9,822 nucleotides of DNA from Mycobacterium sp. (GTDB lineage Bacteria; Actinomycetota; Actinomycetes; Mycobacteriales; Mycobacteriaceae). The position numbers and the translations under genes are program-made. The first letter of the stretch is position 1. The number at the start of each line of letters is the position of its first letter. A model generated the notes under the pieces. It was not told the DNA's origin. It saw nothing but the letters and a program-made list of their open reading frames with translations, and ran no database searches. Shown here piece after piece: positions 6,604-9,822 of the stretch. The DNA is taken from positions 1-9,822 of the forward strand of contig JAHFVB010000138.1 of the NCBI GenBank assembly GCA_023264755.1, read 5' to 3'.

Positions 6604-7047
6604 ATGGCGAAGCTGTCCGTGTCGATCGACGTCCCGCTGGCCCCCGAGCGGGCCTGGGACGCCGCTTCCGATCTGTCCCGCTACCAGGAGTGGCTCAGCA
6701 TCCACCGGGTGTGGCGCAGCAAATTGCCCGAAACCTTGGAGAAGGGCACCGAGCTGAGCTCCATCGTCGAGGTCATGGGCATGCCGAACCTCATCCGGTG
6801 GACCATCGTGAACTACAAGCCCCCGCAGGCCATGACCTTGAACGGCGATGGCAAGGGTGGCGTCAAGGTCAAGCTCATCGGCAAGATCAAACCGGCCGAG
6901 CAGGATCCCGACGCTTCGACGGTGACGTTCGACGTCCACCTCGGAGGTCCCGCTCTGTTCGGTCCCATCGGAATGGTCGTCGCGGGTGCGCTCAAGGGCG
7001 ACATCCGGAACTCGCTCGACAAGTTCAAGTCCGTCTTCGCCTCGTGA
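6604..7047 (+). CDS. Rv0910-type SRPBCC protein (putative toxin)
   Basis: The 147-residue protein has the START/Bet v1-like SRPBCC pattern of the polyketide cyclase family. It opens with the strand LSVSIDVPLAPERAWDAASD (4-23), followed by LSRYQEWL (24-31), central strands, and a long C-terminal helix (GALKGDIRNSLDKFKSVF). It corresponds to M. tuberculosis Rv0910, reported as the toxin partner of Rv0909. SRPBCC proteins normally bind hydrophobic ligands in a deep pocket, and how this one would inhibit growth is unknown. The ATG lies two bases after the antitoxin stop without a Shine-Dalgarno sequence, so coupling to the antitoxin is likely. The stop TGA overlaps the GTG start of the methyltransferase, which raises a lipid-binding role linked to that enzyme as an alternative. 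Confidence 0.85.
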   Translation: MAKLSVSIDVPLAPERAWDAASDLSRYQEWLSIHRVWRSKLPETLEKGTELSSIVEVMGMPNLIRWTIVNYKPPQAMTLNGDGKGGVKVKLIGKIKPAEQDPDASTVTFDVHLGGPALFGPIGMVVAGALKGDIRNSLDKFKSVFAS

Positions 7048-8309
7048 CCGCGGCCGACCGGCTGGCCGGGCTGGTGCGCGCCGCAGCCGGTGTCGAGTTG
7101 CCCGTTCGCGTGCGGGCCTGGGATGGCAGCGAGGCCGGCCCGGCCGACGGACCCGTGGTGGTCATCCGCAACCGTCGCGCGTTGCGTCGACTGCTGTGGG
7201 CGCCGGGCGAAATGGGTTTGGCGCGGGCCTACGTCACCGGGGACATCGACGTCGAGGGCGCTCTTGCCGACGGCTTCCGGAGGGCGTGGGCCATGGCCGG
7301 CCAGCACCCACCGGTGCCGACGGGCTGGCGGGGCAAGGCGGCTGCGGTACTGGCCGCCGCGCGGCTGGGCGCCATCGGGCCACCGCCGAAGCGCCCCGCG
7401 TCCGAGGCTCGGCTGACTGGCCGCTTGCACACCCGGCGCCGCGACCGGGCCGCGATCGCGCACCACTACGACCTGTCGAACGACTTCTACCAGTTGCTGC
7501 TCGACGAACACATGGCCTACTCGTCGGCCTACTACGGCGGTCTCGAAGGCGGTCGCGACGGCAGTCTCGAAGGTGACCCCGAGATCGACCGCGCCATGTC
7601 GCTGCACGAGGCGCAGACCGCGAAGCTCGAACTCGTCTGCCGCAAGCTGAAATTGGAGCCAGGGCAGCGACTGCTCGACGTCGGCTGCGGGTGGGGCTCG
7701 ATGATCCTGTACGCGGCCCGCAACCACGGCGTGCACGCCACCGGCATCACCCTGTCGGCCGAGCAGCGCGACTTCATCCAGGCCCGCATCGTTGAGCAGG
7801 GGCTCACCGGCCGGGTCGAGGTGCGCCTACAGCACTACCGCGAGTTCGATACTGCACCAGCATCTTTCGATGCGGTCAGTTCGATCGAGATGGGCGAGCA
7901 CGTCGGCGAGGAACACTATCCGGTCTACGTCGCGACGATGTTGCGCGCGCTCAAGCCGGGGGGCCGACTGTTGCTGCAACAGATGTCGCGCAGGGCGGAT
8001 GCGGCACCGGGTGGCGGTCCGTTCATCGAGTCCTACATCGCGCCCGACATGCACATGCGGCCGCTGTGGCAGACCGTTCGGTTCCTGGAGGACGGGGGCT
8101 TCGAGCTCCGCCACGTCGAGGCCATGCGCGAGCATTACGTGCGCACCGTCGACCAGTGGATCGAGACGTTCGAGCAGCGGTACCCGCGGTTCGTCGCGCT
8201 GCAGGGCGAAGAGGTCGCCCGGGTGTGGCGGCTCTATCTCGTCGGCGGCGGGTTGGCGTTCGAACAGGGCCGCATGGGCGTGGACCAGCTTCTGGCGCGC
8301 AAACCCTGA
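7044..8309 (+). CDS. Cyclopropane-fatty-acid-synthase family SAM methyltransferase
   Basis: GTG 7044 overlaps the previous TGA (GTGA) and gives 421 residues. The N-terminal part (1-130) has the usual family pre-domain (VVVIRNRRALRRLLWAPGEMGLARAYVTGDID begins near 35). The catalytic domain starts at HHYDLSNDFY (140-149) and has the SAM motif LLDVGCGWGS (210-219) and EHVG (285-288). These enzymes transfer a methyl or methylene group from SAM to the double bond of a phospholipid acyl chain. Compared with E. coli Cfa, the active-site Cys is Ser161 (YSSAYY), the bicarbonate His is Gln312 and the nearby Ile is Met314. The Glu (285) and Tyr (365) are kept. A duplicated 8-residue loop follows YSSAYY. 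The product may be a methyl-branched or cyclopropane lipid; it is not clearly CmaA/MmaA (too long) and only distantly like UfaA1. Confidence 0.9.
   Translation: MTAADRLAGLVRAAAGVELPVRVRAWDGSEAGPADGPVVVIRNRRALRRLLWAPGEMGLARAYVTGDIDVEGALADGFRRAWAMAGQHPPVPTGWRGKAAAVLAAARLGAIGPPPKRPASEARLTGRLHTRRRDRAAIAHHYDLSNDFYQLLLDEHMAYSSAYYGGLEGGRDGSLEGDPEIDRAMSLHEAQTAKLELVCRKLKLEPGQRLLDVGCGWGSMILYAARNHGVHATGITLSAEQRDFIQARIVEQGLTGRVEVRLQHYREFDTAPASFDAVSSIEMGEHVGEEHYPVYVATMLRALKPGGRLLLQQMSRRADAAPGGGPFIESYIAPDMHMRPLWQTVRFLEDGGFELRHVEAMREHYVRTVDQWIETFEQRYPRFVALQGEEVARVWRLYLVGGGLAFEQGRMGVDQLLARKP
7536..7583 (+). repeat. Imperfect 24-bp tandem duplication inside the methyltransferase gene
   Basis: Two adjacent 24-base units (7536-7559 and 7560-7583) match at 18 of 24 positions, with GGCGGTCTCGAAGG against GGCAGTCTCGAAGG nearly identical. 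They encode GGLEGGRD (165-172) and GSLEGDPE (173-180). The insertion lies between the YSSAYY active-site segment and the following helix, where E. coli Cfa has a shorter loop. Confidence 0.75.
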
Positions 8310-9017
8310 CTACCCCAGGGCCAGTTCGCGGATGCCGCGGCCGATCAGCATCGCGCCGACCAAGAGGAACAACACCATCATCACGGCCTGCTCGTTGGCC
8401 AGCAGCCACTCCTTGACGCCGACCAACGCGCGCCGCGCGGCGTCGCCACCGGCCAGGTAGGCCAGCAGCGGAATCGTGACGGTCAGCGTCGCCAGCACCA
8501 CGAACGCCACGGCGACGAGCACCGCGAGGGCCGCCGGTGCCCGGGCCGCGGCGATGTCCAACCCGGCCAGCACTCCGATCGAGATGCCCGCCGGATCGAC
8601 CACCGTGACGACCAATCCCAGTCCGAACGCGCCCTTGGTCGTCAGCCCGTCGACGCGACGGGTCAGTGGGCTCTGATGCGGTTCGCTGGCGTCGGCGTCA
8701 CGCCGACGCCACTTGCGGACCGCGAGGCCGACGAGCACCAGCCCGATGGCGATCCTGGCGATCGAGGCGGCCGGGGCGGGATGCCCACGATGGCCCAGCG
8801 CGGGATCGTTGACGATGGAGAAGACGATCAGTGCGGCGCCGACGAGCAGGCCCAGCGCCGCCAGCCTGCCGGCGACGAAACCCACGCCCTTGGCGCTGGC
8901 TTGTTCGGAGGCCAGGATCAGCATGATGGCGATGATCGGCAACGGCCCGACCGCGATCGCGACGGTGAGCGGTAGGAGTTCTCCGATTGCGTTACCCACG
9001 ACTGGTGAGTTTTTCAC
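8310..9017 (-). CDS. Sap/GAP-family (LysE-like) six-helix membrane protein
   Basis: The minus strand encodes 235 residues with about six hydrophobic helices (roughly 12-33, 46-69, 84-100, 130-150, 161-187 and 211-228). A basic loop with RKWRRRDAD lies near 101-109. The opening LLPLTVAIAVGPLPIIAIMLIL with the GP-x-P turn is typical of the mycobacterial GAP/Sap family. Its members help export surface glycolipids such as glycopeptidolipids (Gap) or sulfolipid-1 (Sap). A related LysE-like exporter role is the alternative, and the cargo here is unknown. The start is uncertain: GTG 9017 (VKNSPVV...) and GTG 8999 (VGNAIGE...) are both possible, with no clear Shine-Dalgarno or -10 element at leaderless spacing for either. 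The TAG stop begins one base after the methyltransferase stop, so the two genes converge with no spacer or terminator. Confidence 0.82.
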   Translation of the reverse strand: MKNSPVVGNAIGELLPLTVAIAVGPLPIIAIMLILASEQASAKGVGFVAGRLAALGLLVGAALIVFSIVNDPALGHRGHPAPAASIARIAIGLVLVGLAVRKWRRRDADASEPHQSPLTRRVDGLTTKGAFGLGLVVTVVDPAGISIGVLAGLDIAAARAPAALAVLVAVAFVVLATLTVTIPLLAYLAGGDAARRALVGVKEWLLANEQAVMMVLFLLVGAMLIGRGIRELALG

Positions 9018-9056
9018 GGTGCAGCTGACCGCGCCGCCGATCGCCGGAATGGGTAC

Positions 9057-9073
9057 CGAGCCGCGGCGGCTCG
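9057..9073. promoter_or_regulatory. Perfect 17-bp inverted repeat in the divergent promoter region (candidate operator)
   Basis: CGAGCCGC-G-GCGGCTCG is a perfect 8-base inverted repeat around a single central base. It lies 40 bases upstream of the membrane-protein GTG (9017) and 46 bases upstream of the amidohydrolase ATG (9119). The position between two divergent genes suits an operator of a dimeric repressor, but GC-rich DNA makes such palindromes by chance more often. No regulator gene is in the window. Confidence 0.45.
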
Positions 9074-9087
9074 TCGAATCGTTTACC

Positions 9088-9100
9088 CGGGCCGGGCCCG
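9088..9100. promoter_or_regulatory. Perfect 13-bp inverted repeat in the amidohydrolase promoter spacer
   Basis: CGGGCC-G-GGCCCG has 6-base arms around one central base and ends five bases before the putative -10 element TACACT. A protein bound here would block RNA polymerase. It shares the design of the larger repeat at 9057 (odd length, central G) but not its arm sequence. Confidence 0.35.
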
Positions 9101-9105
9101 CTGAC

Positions 9106-9111
9106 TACACT
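9106..9111 (+). promoter_or_regulatory. Putative -10 element of the amidohydrolase gene (leaderless promoter)
   Basis: TACACT ends seven bases before ATG 9119 (TACACT-GCCCCCA-ATG), so transcription could start at the A of the ATG or one base before. No Shine-Dalgarno sequence lies in between, since the spacer is nearly all C. Confidence 0.6.
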
Positions 9112-9118
9112 GCCCCCA

Positions 9119-9822
9119 ATGCCTGCCGAAACCTACGAGTACGGAATCGATTTCGACGCGATCAAGGCCATCGACATCCACACCCACGTAGAGGTCGACT
9201 GTCAAGGCCACCAGGCCTACGACGACCAGTTGGTGGATGCGACCCGGGCCTACTTCAAGATGGGCGACACCGCGGCCGCCACCGTCGACGAACTCGCCGA
9301 GCACTATCGCCTGCGCCACGCCGCCGCAGTGGTCTTCACCATCGACGCGCAGACGGCGACGGGCCACGCCCCCAACTCCGTCGAGGACCTGATCGCCGGC
9401 GCCGCTCGGAACAACGACGTGTTGATCCCGTTCGGAACCGTCGACCCGTTGGACGTCGACCGGGCCGTCCGAAGGGTGCACGAGCAGGTGGCGCTGGGGG
9501 TGAAGGGCTTCAAGTTCCACCCCAGCATCCAGGCCTTCGAGCCCAATGATCGCCGCTACCATCCGATTTACCAGGCCATCGCCGCCGCCGGGGTGCCCGC
9601 GCTGTTCCACACCGGCCAAACCGGGCTGGGCTCGGGCCTGCCGGGTGGGCGTGGGGTCAAGCTCCGCTACAGCGACCCGATGCTGCTCGACGACGTCGCC
9701 GCCGACTTCCCGGAACTGACCCTGGTGATGGCGCACCCGGCCGTCCCGTGGGTGGACGCGCAAATCGCGATCGCCGCCCACAAGGCGAACGTCTACCTGG
9801 ACCTCTCGGGCTATTCGCCGAA
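9119..9822 (+). CDS. Amidohydrolase-2 family TIM-barrel protein, N-terminal 234 residues (cut by window edge)
   Basis: The frame from ATG 9119 is open to the window edge. AIDIHTH (17-23) gives the metal-binding HxH (His21, His23). Further candidates for the active site are Lys129-Gly-Phe-Lys132-Phe-His134 (KGFKFHP), His164 (LFHTG) and His206 (MAHPA). This pattern fits the amidohydrolase-2 family (PF04909), which includes metal-dependent decarboxylases such as ACMSD and hydrolases of ring-derived acids, so hydrolysis and decarboxylation are both possible. The substrate cannot be inferred from the visible part. Residues 30-65 form an insert with predicted helices after the HxH strand. The start is supported by the -10 element seven bases upstream and by the usual short distance to HxH. 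Confidence 0.88.
   Translation, partial: MPAETYEYGIDFDAIKAIDIHTHVEVDCQGHQAYDDQLVDATRAYFKMGDTAAATVDELAEHYRLRHAAAVVFTIDAQTATGHAPNSVEDLIAGAARNNDVLIPFGTVDPLDVDRAVRRVHEQVALGVKGFKFHPSIQAFEPNDRRYHPIYQAIAAAGVPALFHTGQTGLGSGLPGGRGVKLRYSDPMLLDDVAADFPELTLVMAHPAVPWVDAQIAIAAHKANVYLDLSGYSP

Noticed and set aside
6462..7043. Upstream in-frame extension of the methyltransferase
   Set aside because: The frame is open back to 6462, but the extension is an arginine/proline-rich shadow of the antitoxin and toxin genes. Family similarity begins after GTG 7044, which overlaps the toxin stop.

Overview
The window comes from a high-GC actinobacterium, almost certainly a mycobacterium and probably a Mycolicibacterium-type species. 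Genes 1-7 match, by protein recognition and in order, the M. tuberculosis stretch accD3 (Rv0904c) - echA6 (Rv0905) - Rv0906 - Rv0907 - ctpE (Rv0908) - Rv0909 - Rv0910. To the right the M. tuberculosis order is lost. There the window carries a cyclopropane-fatty-acid-synthase-type methyltransferase, a Sap/GAP-type membrane protein on the minus strand, and the start of a TIM-barrel amidohydrolase. These assignments rest on reading the sequence and recalling the families; no search was run.

Layout. 1-365 (minus) is the N-terminal part of AccD3. 366-402 is a 37-bp divergent promoter region. 403-1137 is echA6, followed with no gap by a NAPE-PLD-like metallo-beta-lactamase-fold hydrolase (1138-2247). 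2265-3860 is a lipoprotein of the serine beta-lactamase/penicillin-binding family. 3855-3928 is a period-32 tandem repeat that forms two identical 11-codon mini-ORFs, chained by ATGA overlaps to ctpE (3921-6302), a P-type ATPase of the calcium-uptake CtpE group. 6347-6601 and 6604-7047 are the Rv0909/Rv0910-type antitoxin/SRPBCC-toxin pair, and the methyltransferase (7044-8309) overlaps the latter by 4 bases. 8310-9017 (minus) converges on it with zero spacing. A 101-bp divergent region with two perfect inverted repeats leads to the amidohydrolase (9119 to the edge).

How it works together. Most of the genes point to the cell envelope and lipids: acyl-CoA carboxylation, acyl-CoA handling, a phospholipase-like hydrolase, a penicillin-recognising-fold lipoprotein, a calcium pump linked to surface integrity, a lipid methyltransferase and a lipid-addressing-type membrane protein. 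Five genes (accD3, echA6, the beta-lactamase-family gene, the antitoxin gene and the amidohydrolase) have a TANNNT -10 element ending 6-7 bases before the start codon. This is the geometry of leaderless mycobacterial mRNAs. The remaining plus-strand genes have touching or overlapping junctions and look translationally coupled.

The most unusual element is the repeat-built mini-ORF cascade between the beta-lactamase-family gene and ctpE. Other points worth a second look are the loss of both catalytic glutamates in EchA6, the altered bicarbonate site and duplicated loop in the methyltransferase, and the face-to-face overlap of the accD3 and echA6 promoters.
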